Source of the DNA: Paraburkholderia youngii
Lineage (GTDB): Bacteria > Pseudomonadota > Gammaproteobacteria > Burkholderiales > Burkholderiaceae
Assembly: GCF_013366925.1 (NCBI RefSeq)
Contig: NZ_JAALDK010000001.1
Coordinates: 1-64,000 of the forward strand
Length of the DNA stretch: 64,000 nt
Direction: 5' to 3'
Shown piece after piece: positions 31,465-41,361 of this stretch. The position numbers were made by a program, and so were the translations under genes. The notes beneath the pieces are model-generated. The model worked only from the letters and a program-made list of their open reading frames with translations, had not been told where the DNA came from and made no database searches. The first letter of the stretch is position 1, and the number at the start of each line of letters is the position of its first letter.

Positions 31465-32706
31465 ATGGCTGTCAACTTTCCCTCGATCGATCCCGCTCAA
31501 CTCCACCCCGTCGCCGGCGTCACGCTAGGCTGGGCGGAAGCGCATATCCGCAAGCCGAACCGCAAGGACGTGCTCGTCATTTCCGTCGACGAAGGCGCGA
31601 CGGTCGGCGGCGTGTTCACGCAGAACCGCTTCTGCGCGGCGCCCGTCACGGTCTGCCGGGAGAACCTGCAGCGCGTGCGCGCGGGCGGCAAGCCGATTCG
31701 CGCGCTGGTGATCAACACCGGCAACGCGAACGCGGGCACCGGTGAGCAGGGCCTCGCGGCGACGCGCGAAACCTGCGCGGAACTCGCGCGTCTCGCCGAC
31801 ATCGCGCCCGAGCAGGTGCTGCCGTTCTCGACGGGCGTGATTCTCGAACCGCTGCCGGTCGATCGTCTGAAGGCCGGTTTGCCGGCCGCGCTCGCGAACC
31901 GCAAGGAAGCGAACTGGTACGACGCGGCCCAGTCGATCATGACGACCGACACGCTGCCGAAGGCGAGCTCGCGCCAGGTCACGATCGACGGCCACACGGT
32001 CACACTGACCGGCATCAGCAAGGGCGCCGGCATGATCAAGCCGAATATGGCGACCATGCTCGGCTTCCTCGCGTTCGACGCGGCCGTCGCGCAGCCCGTG
32101 CTCGACGAGCTCGTGAAGCACGTCGCGGACCGCTCGTTCAACTGCATTACGATCGATGGCGATACGTCGACCAACGATTCGTTCATCCTGATCGCATCGG
32201 GCAAATCGAGCCTGCCCGCGATCACGTCCACCGATTCGCCCGCTTATGCAGCGCTGCGCGACGCGGTGACCGAGGTCGCGCAGAGCCTCGCGCAGCTGAT
32301 CGTGCGCGATGGTGAAGGCGCGACCAAGTTCATGACCGTGCATGTCGAGGGCGGCTCGAGCGTCGGCGAATGCCGCCAGATCGCCTACGCGATCGGCCAC
32401 TCGCCGCTCGTCAAGACGGCCTTCTACGCATCGGACCCCAACCTCGGCCGCATTCTCGCGGCCATCGGCTATGCCGGCGTGGATGATCTCGACGTCGGCA
32501 AGATCGATCTGTATCTAGACGACGTGCTGGTCGCGACTGCCGGCGGCCGCAACCCGGCCTACCGCGAAGAAGACGGCCAGCGCGTGATGAAAAAGAGCGA
32601 GATCGGGATTCGCGTCGTGCTCGGTCGCGGCAATGCGCAAGCCACGATCTGGACCTGCGACCTGTCGCACGACTACGTGAGCATCAACGCCGACTACCGC
32701 TCGTAA
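31465..32706 (+). CDS. argJ: Bifunctional ornithine acetyltransferase / N-acetylglutamate synthase
   Basis: 413-aa enzyme of the cyclic arginine pathway that moves acetyl from N-acetylornithine to glutamate. It self-cleaves into alpha and beta chains at the [16 protein letters not shown] motif, with the nucleophilic Thr at about residue 197. Other marks: [42 protein letters not shown] 31465 gives the normal start; an upstream in-frame ATG at 31354 would read through the secA terminator. Whether it also acetylates from acetyl-CoA cannot be told. Confidence 0.96.
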   Translation: MAVNFPSIDPAQLHPVAGVTLGWAEAHIRKPNRKDVLVISVDEGATVGGVFTQNRFCAAPVTVCRENLQRVRAGGKPIRALVINTGNANAGTGEQGLAATRETCAELARLADIAPEQVLPFSTGVILEPLPVDRLKAGLPAALANRKEANWYDAAQSIMTTDTLPKASSRQVTIDGHTVTLTGISKGAGMIKPNMATMLGFLAFDAAVAQPVLDELVKHVADRSFNCITIDGDTSTNDSFILIASGKSSLPAITSTDSPAYAALRDAVTEVAQSLAQLIVRDGEGATKFMTVHVEGGSSVGECRQIAYAIGHSPLVKTAFYASDPNLGRILAAIGYAGVDDLDVGKIDLYLDDVLVATAGGRNPAYREEDGQRVMKKSEIGIRVVLGRGNAQATIWTCDLSHDYVSINADYRS

Positions 32707-32743
32707 TCAGGTTCAAAGCGCGGCCGCTGGCCGCCCACTTACC

Positions 32744-33613
32744 ATGGACAAACTCGAACAGTTTCTGACCCGGGCCGAAGCCGTGCTCGGCCGCCTGGAA
32801 GCGATGCTTCCGCCCGCCGCGCCGGACATCGACTGGTCGGCCGCGGTCGCTTTTCGCTGGCGCAAGCGCCAGGGGCGCGGCTACCTGCAGCCGGTGCCCG
32901 CCATTTCATCGATCACGCTCGACGACCTGCAGAACATCGATCGCCAGAAAGGGCTGATCGAACAGAACACGCGCCAGTTCGTGCGCAGCCAGCCGGCCAA
33001 CAACGTGCTGCTGACGGGCGCGCGGGGCACCGGCAAGTCGTCGCTGATCAAGGCGTGTCTGAACGCGTACGCGAAAGACGGCCTGCGTCTGATCGAAGTG
33101 GACAAGGACGATCTGCACGACCTCGGCGACATCGTCGATCTGATCGCGAAGCGCCCGGAGCGCTTCATCGTGTTCTGCGACGACCTGTCGTTCGAAGAAG
33201 GCGAGTCGGGCTACAAGGCGCTGAAGGTCGCGCTCGACGGCTCGGTCGCCGCGCAGTCCGACAACGTGGTGATCTACGCGACGTCGAACCGCCGCCATCT
33301 GCTGCCCGAGTACATGAGCGACAACGAGACTTACAAGCACACGTCGGACGGCGAGATTCATCCGGGTGAACTGGTCGAAGAGAAGATTTCGCTGTCGGAG
33401 CGTTTCGGGCTGTGGGTCAGCTTCTATCCGTTCAAGCAGGACGACTATCTGACGATCATCGCGCACTGGCTGCGTCATTTCGGTTGCGACGACGGCGAGA
33501 TCGAATCGGCGCGCGGCGATGCGCTCGTGTGGGCGCTCGAACGCGGTTCGCGCTCGGGGCGGGTCGCGTGGCAGTTTGCGCGCGACTGGTCCGGCCGTAA
33601 GACGCCGGCATGA
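32744..33613 (+). CDS. DUF815 family AAA-type ATPase
   Basis: 289-aa predicted cytosolic P-loop ATPase. Walker A is LLTGARGTGKSSLIKA (about residues 87-102) and Walker B FIVFCDDLSFEEGE (about 143-156). VVIYATSNRRHLLPEYM resembles the sensor-1 region, and SLSERFGLWVSFYPF holds the arginine found throughout this family. No function is established to my knowledge. It lies between argJ and mutT and overlaps mutT by 4 bases, so the two are probably co-translated. Confidence 0.85.
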   Translation: MDKLEQFLTRAEAVLGRLEAMLPPAAPDIDWSAAVAFRWRKRQGRGYLQPVPAISSITLDDLQNIDRQKGLIEQNTRQFVRSQPANNVLLTGARGTGKSSLIKACLNAYAKDGLRLIEVDKDDLHDLGDIVDLIAKRPERFIVFCDDLSFEEGESGYKALKVALDGSVAAQSDNVVIYATSNRRHLLPEYMSDNETYKHTSDGEIHPGELVEEKISLSERFGLWVSFYPFKQDDYLTIIAHWLRHFGCDDGEIESARGDALVWALERGSRSGRVAWQFARDWSGRKTPA

Positions 33614-34056
33614 GTGACGCTAGCAAAAACGTGGGCAATAGTGCCGGCACCAACGGCGCCGGCCGTCCCGTCACCGAAGTCGCGGTCGGCGTGCTGGTGC
33701 AGCCGGATGGCCGCTATCTGCTCGCGCAGCGTCCGGCGGGCAAGCCGTACGAGGGCTACTGGGAGTTTCCGGGGGGCAAGCTGGAAGCGGGCGAATCGAT
33801 CGAGGCCGCGCTTGCGCGCGAGCTGCACGAGGAGCTGGGAATCGAGGTCGAGGCGAGCCATCTGTGGCATACGCTCGAACACGATTATCCGCACGCCTAT
33901 GTGCGCCTCTTCTTCTGCAAGGTGACGCAATGGTCGGGCGAGCCGCACGGGCGTGAAGGCCAGGCCTTCGTGTGGCAGAGCTTGCCTGCGGACGTCTCGC
34001 CATTGCTGCCGGCCACAATCCCGGTGCTGGAGTGGCTCGCGGCCGAGAACAGGTGA
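33610..34056 (+). CDS. mutT: 8-oxo-dGTP diphosphatase (Nudix hydrolase)
   Basis: 148-aa Nudix enzyme that removes oxidised GTP/dGTP from the pool. The Nudix box GGKLEAGESIEAALARELHE is followed by ELGIEVE (about residues 57-80), preceded by GYWEFPGGK as in MutT. A Ser/Gly/Asn-rich N-terminal stretch of about 20 residues is unusual but may simply be a late start; a downstream start is possible. The neighbours yacG, zapD and coaE match the mutT-yacG-zapD-coaE block known in Proteobacteria. Confidence 0.9.
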   Translation: MSDASKNVGNSAGTNGAGRPVTEVAVGVLVQPDGRYLLAQRPAGKPYEGYWEFPGGKLEAGESIEAALARELHEELGIEVEASHLWHTLEHDYPHAYVRLFFCKVTQWSGEPHGREGQAFVWQSLPADVSPLLPATIPVLEWLAAENR

Positions 34057-34144
34057 TTGGTTGAAACAGAGCGACTGAAAAAGCCACGCGATAGCGGGCG
34101 CTGTCTCGGCAGCGTCGCGGTTCGCGTGGCTTTTACTGGCTCGC

Positions 34145-34348
34145 TCAGTGCGGGTTGTAGTCGCCGCGCGGCGTTTCCTCTTCGGACGAAGACCCTTCCT
34201 GTTCGTTGCCGCCAATCCGGTATTTTTCGGCGGCCCATGCGCCGAGATCGATCTGCTTGCAGCGCTCGGAGCAGAAAGGACGGAAGCGGCTCTCGGAGGT
34301 CCAGCGGACATCTTTACCGCAAGTAGGACATTTGACGACGGTAGGCAT
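34145..34348 (-). CDS. yacG: DNA gyrase inhibitor YacG
   Basis: 67-aa zinc-binding protein. Four cysteines are seen in VKCPTCGKD and [14 protein letters not shown], followed by WAAEKYRI and a negatively charged disordered tail. E. coli YacG binds GyrB and blocks DNA binding by gyrase. It is convergent with mutT and downstream of zapD. Confidence 0.93.
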   Translation of the reverse strand: MPTVVKCPTCGKDVRWTSESRFRPFCSERCKQIDLGAWAAEKYRIGGNEQEGSSSEEETPRGDYNPH

Positions 34349-34458
34349 ACGGTCGGACGGTCAATCGCAAACGGAACAAGTAACGAATATAGGGCTATTT
34401 CGCGCCGCTTCAAAGGCGCGTTCGGTCAAATCCGGTGTGCGCGGCGATTGTCAGGCGG

Positions 34459-35259
<801 letters not shown>

Positions 35260-35472
35260 CTAATGCCGTGGGACTACCCAGGCAATCACGCACGCTTTCC
35301 GCGTGCTTTCGCAACTTTTTTGTCAGTTCCCGGTGTTATGAGCGCTTCGGCTCTCGCATGCGCGCAAAGTTCAATTGTGTCGGTGACGACGCGTGCCGAA
35401 GATGCGTATCTGCCTTCACAGGGCATCGTGCGCTTGATGCTTGCAGCGAGGCCGACCTGGGGCCTCCGCGCG

Positions 35473-36087
35473 CTATGACGCGGCCTCACCCTTCGCGAGC
35501 GACAGATACGCTTGATGGTGAGCGTCCACCTGCGCTTCGAGCTTCAGGGGCGGCGCGTTGTCATTGACGATCACGTCGTCGGCGGCGGCGAGCCGCGCTT
35601 CGCGCGTGGCCTGGCGCGCGATGATCGCGAGCACCTGCTCACGGCTGAAGCCGTTGCGGCTCATCACCCGCGCGACTTGCGTGTCGATGCTGCAATCGAC
35701 GGTGAGCACGCGATTCACACGGTTCTTCCAGGTCCCGGACTCGACCAGCAACGGCACCACGACGATCACATAGGGTCCTTTCGCTTCGCGCTCTTCGCGC
35801 TCGGTTTCCGCGCGAATCAGCGGATGCGTGATGGCTTCGAGACGTTTGCGCGCGGTGTCGTCGCTGAACACGAGCGTGCGCATGCGCGCGCGATCGAGCG
35901 AGCCGTCGGCGGCGACGAACTCGGTGCCGAATTCGGCGGCGATGTGCGGCATCGCCAGGCCATGCGGCGCGGTGATGCGATGCGCGATCACGTCGGTATC
36001 GACGAGCGGCACGCCGCGCGCGGCGAACAGATTGGCAACCGTCGACTTGCCGCTACCGATGCCGCCGGTGAGTCCCACAACGAACAT
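35473..36087 (-). CDS. coaE: Dephospho-CoA kinase
   Basis: 204-aa P-loop kinase for the last step of coenzyme A synthesis. Walker [15 protein letters not shown] lies at residues 6-19; [11 protein letters not shown] binds the substrate; HPLIRAE and the lid region [11 protein letters not shown] follow. Normal length. The start lies 3 bp after the pilD stop on the same strand. The 258-bp gap to zapD holds a GCACGC/GCGTGC hairpin at 35290-35306 and nothing else recognisable. Confidence 0.95.
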   Translation of the reverse strand: MFVVGLTGGIGSGKSTVANLFAARGVPLVDTDVIAHRITAPHGLAMPHIAAEFGTEFVAADGSLDRARMRTLVFSDDTARKRLEAITHPLIRAETEREEREAKGPYVIVVVPLLVESGTWKNRVNRVLTVDCSIDTQVARVMSRNGFSREQVLAIIARQATREARLAAADDVIVNDNAPPLKLEAQVDAHHQAYLSLAKGEAAS

Positions 36088-36090
36088 GCT

Positions 36091-37011
36091 TCAGCCTCCC
36101 AAAGCAAGGTAAAGCGGCGTGCCGGCAAATAGCGTGAGCGCACCGCCCGCCGCAAGAAATGGCCCGAACGGCAGCGGCTCCTCGAAGCGCATACGGCCCC
36201 GCCACGTCGCCGCGAGGCCGATCACGGCACCGGCCACCGCGGCGACCAGCACGATTTGCGGCAGCGCTGGCCAGCCGAGCCACGCGCCGAGCGCCGCGAG
36301 CAGTTTGAAGTCGCCATAGCCCATGCCTTCGATACCGCGCACGAGCCTGAACGCCCAATGCACGGCCCATAACACCAGATATCCGAAGATAGCCCCGAGC
36401 ACCGCATCATGCAGGTTCGTGAACATGCCGTTGAAATTGACGATCAGGCCGGCCCACAACAGCGGCAAGGTCAAGGAATCGGGCAGCAGATGCGTGTCGA
36501 TATCGATCGCGCTCATCGCAAGCAACGTCGCGCACAGGCCGAACGCGGCAAGTGCCATCAGCGTCGGGCCGAAGGCCATCAGTGCGCCCGCGGCGAAAGC
36601 TGCGCTCGCGGTTTCGAGCAGCGGATAGCGTGCGCTGATGTGCGTGCCGCATGCGGAACAGCGGCCGCGTAATAGCAGGTAGCTCAGCACCGGCAAGTTT
36701 TCCCACGCACTCAGCACGTGGCCGCAATGCGGGCACGCGCTACGCGGCACCCACAGGTTGTAGCGCTCGGGCAGTCCGTCGCTGGGCTGCGGCGCGTCGG
36801 TGGCCTCGCTGATTTCGGCGCGCCACGCACGCTCGAGCATGATCGGCAGCCGATGCACGACCACGTTCAGGAAGCTGCCAATCACGAGGCCGAGCACGAT
36901 CGCGAACGCGATCTGCACCCCGGCGGGCAGACTCGCGAGCGCGAGGCCGATATCGCCTGCAAAGCGGCCTGGCAGTAAGCCCGCGAGCAGGCTGGAGGAA
37001 GTTTGTGGCAC
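36091..37011 (-). CDS. pilD: Prepilin peptidase / N-methyltransferase
   Basis: 306-aa inner-membrane aspartyl protease that trims and N-methylates type IV prepilins (and type II secretion pseudopilins). The N-terminal domain has GSFLNVVVHRLP and the zinc pairs CPHCG ... CSACG. The two catalytic Asp lie in AIDIDTHLLPDSLTLPLLW and EGMGYGDFKLLAALGAWLG. About eight membrane segments. The start at GTG 37011 is uncertain, and a start inside the first 35 codons is possible. Confidence 0.93.
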   Translation of the reverse strand: MPQTSSSLLAGLLPGRFAGDIGLALASLPAGVQIAFAIVLGLVIGSFLNVVVHRLPIMLERAWRAEISEATDAPQPSDGLPERYNLWVPRSACPHCGHVLSAWENLPVLSYLLLRGRCSACGTHISARYPLLETASAAFAAGALMAFGPTLMALAAFGLCATLLAMSAIDIDTHLLPDSLTLPLLWAGLIVNFNGMFTNLHDAVLGAIFGYLVLWAVHWAFRLVRGIEGMGYGDFKLLAALGAWLGWPALPQIVLVAAVAGAVIGLAATWRGRMRFEEPLPFGPFLAAGGALTLFAGTPLYLALGG

Positions 37012-37053
37012 GAGCGGTGGAGGAGCCTGTATGAATTGGATTCGGCTGCGATG

Positions 37054-38292
37054 CTACACCACGTTGCCGAGTTGAATAATGGGAAGATACATCGCGATTA
37101 CGAGGCCGCCGACCAGCGTGCCGAGCACGACGATCATGAGCGGTTCGCACAGGCTCGATAGCGTGCCGATCCTGTCGTCGACCTGGCGATCCGCAAGTGA
37201 CGCGACATCGAGCAGCATGCTGTCGAGCGCGCCGGATTCCTCGGCGACCGCAACGGGCTGCACGACCTCGGCAGGAAAGCAGCGGGCCGCGCGCATCGCC
37301 GCGGCGAGCCTTTCGCCGCGCCGCAGTCTGATGGCGATGCTCGCGGTCGCGCGATCGAAGAAGGCATTGCCGGTTGCCTGCGTGAGCGAATCGAACGCGT
37401 CGGCGAGCGGTGTGCCGGCGGACAGCAGGGTGCCGAGCGCGCGACTCCATCGCGCTGCGCACAGCGTGCGCAGCAGCGGGCCGGCCACTGGCAGGTTGAG
37501 CGACAGGCGAGCGAAGCGGATGCGCGCGCTTATCGATCGACGCAGCACGAATGTGATGGCCGAGCTCATTGCGAGTATCAGCACGAACAGCGGCACACTC
37601 CAGCGCGCGGCACCCGCCGAGAGCGCCAGCACGAACTGCGTCGGCGCGGGCAGCTTGGCGCCGAAGCCATCGAAGATCTGCTTGAACGTCGGCACGACCC
37701 ACACCAGCAACGCGGCGGTAATCGCGATCGCGAGCAGCAGGATCGCGACTGGATAGGTGAGAGCCGCGCGCACCTTTGCACGCTGTGCGGCGGCGCGTTC
37801 GCGATCGTCGGCGAGGCGGGCGAGCACGGTGACGAGCGCGCCCGCCGCTTCGCCCACTTCGACGAGTTGGCAATACAGCGCATTGAACTGCGCCGGGTGC
37901 CGCTGCAAGGCCGCCGAAAACCGCAGGCCGGCGGTGATGTCGCGCGCGACCGTGCCGACGATGCGCGGCATGCCTTGCCGCTGCCCCGACGCCGGCGTCT
38001 GTGCGAGCAGTTCGAGCGCGGGCGCGAGCGGCAAGCCGGCACGCAGGAGACTGGAAAGTTGCCGCGTGAACAGCGTGACATCGGCCGCGCTGGTCTTCGG
38101 GCGTGGCGCCGGGCCTTGCGTTGCGACTTCGACGATAAAGAGGCTGTCGCGTTTGAGCAGCGTGCGCGCGGCACTCGCGTCGGGCGCGATCAGCGTGCCG
38201 CTATGGCGCTTGCCGTCCGCGTCGACGCCGCGCCATCTGAAGCGCAGGTCGGCTGAGACGGGCCGTGTCGGTGACTGCGCGGCGGTACTCAT
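37054..38292 (-). CDS. pilC: Type IV pilus inner-membrane platform protein PilC (GspF family)
   Basis: 412-aa platform protein that works with the PilB ATPase. It carries two repeated T2SS-F domains: FTRQLSSLLRAGLPLAPALELL in the first, and SRALGTLLSAGTPLADAFDSL in the second. Three membrane segments are visible (about residues 180-200, 225-245 and at the C-terminus, LGTLVGGLVIAMYLPII). It overlaps pilB by 4 bases and lies ahead of pilD on the minus strand. Confidence 0.93.
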   Translation of the reverse strand: MSTAAQSPTRPVSADLRFRWRGVDADGKRHSGTLIAPDASAARTLLKRDSLFIVEVATQGPAPRPKTSAADVTLFTRQLSSLLRAGLPLAPALELLAQTPASGQRQGMPRIVGTVARDITAGLRFSAALQRHPAQFNALYCQLVEVGEAAGALVTVLARLADDRERAAAQRAKVRAALTYPVAILLLAIAITAALLVWVVPTFKQIFDGFGAKLPAPTQFVLALSAGAARWSVPLFVLILAMSSAITFVLRRSISARIRFARLSLNLPVAGPLLRTLCAARWSRALGTLLSAGTPLADAFDSLTQATGNAFFDRATASIAIRLRRGERLAAAMRAARCFPAEVVQPVAVAEESGALDSMLLDVASLADRQVDDRIGTLSSLCEPLMIVVLGTLVGGLVIAMYLPIIQLGNVV

Positions 38293-39545
38293 GCGACCTC
38301 CGTGGCGGCGAGCGCTTCGGCGAGACTGGTGGTGCCGTCGCGTACGCGCGCTAGCGCCGCGTCGCGTAATGTCGCGACCTGTTCGGTCTGCGCGAGGCGG
38401 GCCAGCTCGTGCGCACCCGCGCTTGCGACGATCAGCTCGCGCATCGCGTCGGAAACGGGCATCACCTGATGGATGCCGACGCGCCCCCTATAGCCGATGC
38501 CATGGCAAGCCGCACAGCCGGTCGCCGCATACGGTTGCCAGCCGTCGAGCTCCTGTTCGCCGAAGCCAGCGGCGTGGAGCGCCGTCGCCGAATGCGGCGC
38601 GGGTGCGCGGCACGCGACGCATAGTCGCCGCACCAGCCGCTGCGCGGTCACCATCCGCAGCGCGGCTGCAAGGTTGTACGGCTCGACACCGATATCGATG
38701 AGCCGCGCGATGGCCGCGGGCGCGTCGTTCGTATGCAGCGTGGACAGCACGAGGTGGCCGGTTTGCGCGGCCTTCACGGCGACGTCGGCGGTTTCGTTGT
38801 CGCGGATTTCGCCGACCATGATCACGTCCGGGTCCTGACGCAGGAACGCGCGCAGTGCGACCGCGAACGTTAGCCCGGCTTTTTCGCGCACGCTGACCTG
38901 GTTGATACCGGCCAGCTGGATCTCGGCCGGATCTTCCACTGAGCAGAGGTTGCGTGCCTCGCCGTTCAGCAGATTCAGGAAGCAGTACAGCGACAGCGTC
39001 TTGCCACTGCCCGTTGGTCCGGTGACGAGCATCAGACCGTGCGGCGCGCGGATCGCGGCGTCCACGGCTTCGCGCTGCCGCGGATCGAGGCCGAGCGAAT
39101 CGAGCGAAAGATCAGCGGGCAGCGCGTCGAGCCGTCGTAGCACGAGCTTTTCGCCGAACAGCGTCGGCAGTGAATTAACGCGGTAATCCTCGAGTCGCCC
39201 GGGCGACGTCGCGAGGCGTAGCCGGCCGTCTTGCGGCACGCGTCGCTCGGCGATGTCCATGCGCGCGAGCACCTTCACCCGCGTGACGAAGGCATCGCGT
39301 AGATGCGCGGGCGGCCGCGGGATTTCATGCAGTACGCCGTCGATGCGCAGCCGCACACGCCAGCCGTGCTCGGCCGGCTCGATGTGGATATCGGACGCAT
39401 TGCGCCGCGTCGCTTCGTGCAACGTGTCGGTCAACAGACGCACGGCCGGGGCGTTGTCCGGATCGTTTAGATTGGTTGCGCTGGATTCGCCGTCGGCAGC
39501 GAGTGGGCGCGGCAATGCCGCAGCGGTGGCAAAGGGTGTTTGCAT
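38289..39545 (-). CDS. pilB: Type IV pilus / type II secretion assembly ATPase PilB (short form)
   Basis: 418-aa GspE/PilB-family ATPase that drives pilus extension. Motifs: [21 protein letters not shown], Walker [15 protein letters not shown], the Asp box and Walker B region [20 protein letters not shown], the His box [13 protein letters not shown], and a C-terminal zinc site with CVAC and CAAC. It lacks the N-terminal MshEN/T2SSE_N domain of about 150 residues found in typical PilB (about 560 aa). No start further upstream would restore it, so it is a short variant rather than a truncation. Confidence 0.9.
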   Translation of the reverse strand: MQTPFATAAALPRPLAADGESSATNLNDPDNAPAVRLLTDTLHEATRRNASDIHIEPAEHGWRVRLRIDGVLHEIPRPPAHLRDAFVTRVKVLARMDIAERRVPQDGRLRLATSPGRLEDYRVNSLPTLFGEKLVLRRLDALPADLSLDSLGLDPRQREAVDAAIRAPHGLMLVTGPTGSGKTLSLYCFLNLLNGEARNLCSVEDPAEIQLAGINQVSVREKAGLTFAVALRAFLRQDPDVIMVGEIRDNETADVAVKAAQTGHLVLSTLHTNDAPAAIARLIDIGVEPYNLAAALRMVTAQRLVRRLCVACRAPAPHSATALHAAGFGEQELDGWQPYAATGCAACHGIGYRGRVGIHQVMPVSDAMRELIVASAGAHELARLAQTEQVATLRDAALARVRDGTTSLAEALAATEVA

Positions 39546-39692
39546 GAGAGACCGGTAATGAGCCGCCTGTAGAACATGACGGCTTCATCTTCCGGATGCG
39601 GGCGTCCGAATGCCATTCGGCCATTCGGCTAATGGCGCGCGTCGTGAGCCTGTGCAATGCTGACCATGAATTAGCGAGCGACGGCCCTGGTT

Positions 39693-40991
39693 TCAGCCTG
39701 ACCTTGCTTTTCCGGCCTTGGTGCGCGACGGCGGTTTGAACAGCTTGACGGTGCGGATTGCCTGATCGTCGCTGCGCATCACTTCGAGCTTGGTGTCGCC
39801 GATGCGCACGCAGACGTCGCCGTCGGGAATGTCTTCGAGAATTTCGAGAATCAGGCCGTTGAGCGTTTTGGGGCCATCGGTGGGCAGCGCGAGTTGCAGC
39901 CAGCGGTTCAGCTCGCGCAACGGCATGCTGCCCGCGACGATGCATTCGCCCGCTTCGTTCCAGCCGCCGCGCGAACTGGCGCCACGCGGAATTGACGTGG
40001 TGAATTCACCGATCAGCTCCTCGATGATGTCTTCCGGCGTGACGAGGCCTTGCAGTTCGCCGTATTCGTTGACGACGAGCGCGATGCGGTGCCGGCTCTC
40101 CTGGAAGTATTGCAACTGCTGGAACACCGGCGTGCCGCTTGGCACGAAGTACGGCTCGGCGAGCAGCTCGCGCAAGGTATCGCGTTCGAGCTCCTGGTTG
40201 TGCAGCGCTGACAGGGTCTTGCGCACGTGCAGCACACCGAGCACTCGGTCGATGTCGCCCTGGTAGACGATCAGCTTGTTGTGATAGCAGGTCTCCAGTT
40301 GATGCAGGATCTGTTCGAACGGTGCATCGAAGTCGAGCGCTTCGATGCGGCGACGCGGGATCATCACGTCATCGACCGAGATGTTTTCGAGGTCGAACAG
40401 ATTCAGCAGGATGCTGCGGTGTTTGGTCGGCATGAAGCTGCCCGACTCGAGCACGATGGTGCGCAGTTCTTCGGTGGACAGTCGCTGATCGCGCGCGCCC
40501 TTTGTATTAATGTGCAGCACGCGCAGGATGCCGGTGGCGAACAGATTGACGAACCAGATCACCGGTTTCCCGATGCGCATCAATGGCGCGATCAGCAGGC
40601 TCGCGGGCAGCGCGATTTTCTCGGGAAAGGTTGCGCCGACGATCTTCGGCGTGATTTCTGCGAACACGATGATTAGGAAGGCGACGATACCGGTCGCGAT
40701 CGACAGCACGAGGCTATTGCGGCCGAATGTATGCAACGCGAGCGATGTAGTCAGTACCGGAATGATCGTGTTGAACAGGTTGTTGCCGATCAGGATCACG
40801 CTCAGCAACTGATCGGTTTTCGCTAGCAGTCCCTGGGTAGTTTTCGCGCCGAGGGTGTTTTTGCTGGCGAGATGTTTGAGCCGATGACGGTTCAGCGCCA
40901 TCATCGCTGTCTCGGAAATGGAAAAGAAGGCGGAGCAGACAAGCAGCAGAAGGACGGCGCCGATCTGCGCCCATAAGGGAAGTTGTTCCAC
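39693..40991 (-). CDS. CNNM/CorC (HlyC/CorC) family membrane protein
   Basis: 432-aa inner-membrane protein. The N-terminal DUF21/CNNM domain has three to four membrane segments (LWAQIGAVLLLLVCSAFFSI, and others to about residue 160) with the SISETAMMALNR motif. Two CBS domains follow (about 200-330, DDVMIPRRRIEALDFD and LVTPEDIIEELIGEF), then a C-terminal CorC/HlyC domain. Family members are linked to Mg2+/Co2+ efflux; the ion here is unknown. GTG 40991 gives the normal start; the frame extends 52 codons upstream in non-conserved basic sequence. Confidence 0.88.
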   Translation of the reverse strand: MEQLPLWAQIGAVLLLLVCSAFFSISETAMMALNRHRLKHLASKNTLGAKTTQGLLAKTDQLLSVILIGNNLFNTIIPVLTTSLALHTFGRNSLVLSIATGIVAFLIIVFAEITPKIVGATFPEKIALPASLLIAPLMRIGKPVIWFVNLFATGILRVLHINTKGARDQRLSTEELRTIVLESGSFMPTKHRSILLNLFDLENISVDDVMIPRRRIEALDFDAPFEQILHQLETCYHNKLIVYQGDIDRVLGVLHVRKTLSALHNQELERDTLRELLAEPYFVPSGTPVFQQLQYFQESRHRIALVVNEYGELQGLVTPEDIIEELIGEFTTSIPRGASSRGGWNEAGECIVAGSMPLRELNRWLQLALPTDGPKTLNGLILEILEDIPDGDVCVRIGDTKLEVMRSDDQAIRTVKLFKPPSRTKAGKARSG

Positions 40992-41176
40992 GCGTCGTGA
41001 AAAATAAGGGAAAGGATGGAGAGAATATAGCAGAGGGGGCCATGCGCTCCGCCGTGAACGGCGGCTGGCGCCGCTCGAACGACAACGTCGCGACGTGCGC
41101 GCTGTGCCTACCTTGCCGGAGGAAAAGAATGCGGCGAAAGGCAGCACGACAGCGGCAAAAAGGTACCGCGCAAAAC

Positions 41177-41209
41177 AAAAAACCGCCGAGCAATGCTGCG
41201 GCGGTTTTT
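41177..41209 (-). terminator. Intrinsic terminator after tRNA-Pro
   Basis: CCGCCG / CGGCGG with an inner AGC/GCT pair, flanked by A5-6 and T5, lies 27 bases beyond the tRNA 3' end on the minus strand. Its symmetric flanks would allow termination in both directions. Confidence 0.85.
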
Positions 41210-41235
41210 GAACCTTGAGCTAACAAGGGGAAATC

Positions 41236-41312
41236 TGGTCGGGGTGAGAGGATTCGAACCTCCGGCCTCTACGTCCCGAACGTAGCGCTCTACCAGGCTA
41301 AGCTACACCCCG
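41236..41312 (-). tRNA. proK: tRNA-Pro (anticodon CGG)
   Basis: 77-base tRNA read on the minus strand. Acceptor CGGGGTG pairs with CACCCCG; the D arm has AGCCTGGTAGAGC, the anticodon arm CTACG-TTCGGGA-CGTAG with anticodon CGG, and the T arm GGAGGTTCGAATCCTC. The 3' CCA is encoded. It reads Pro codons CCG, which are frequent in this GC-rich genome. Confidence 0.97.
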
Positions 41313-41361
41313 ATTTGGTACTGCTGACTCGACTCGGACTAATTCGGCGTTTCAGTCTCGT

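Noticed and set aside
35290..35306. GCACGC/GCGTGC hairpin as a coaE terminator
   Set aside because: On the minus strand no T run follows; the T-rich stretch lies on the plus strand, where no gene needs ending.
36091..39545. pilD-pilC-pilB as a type II secretion operon
   Set aside because: Link to coaE-zapD-yacG and absence of gspD/gspG-like genes favour type IV pili, though PilD may process both.
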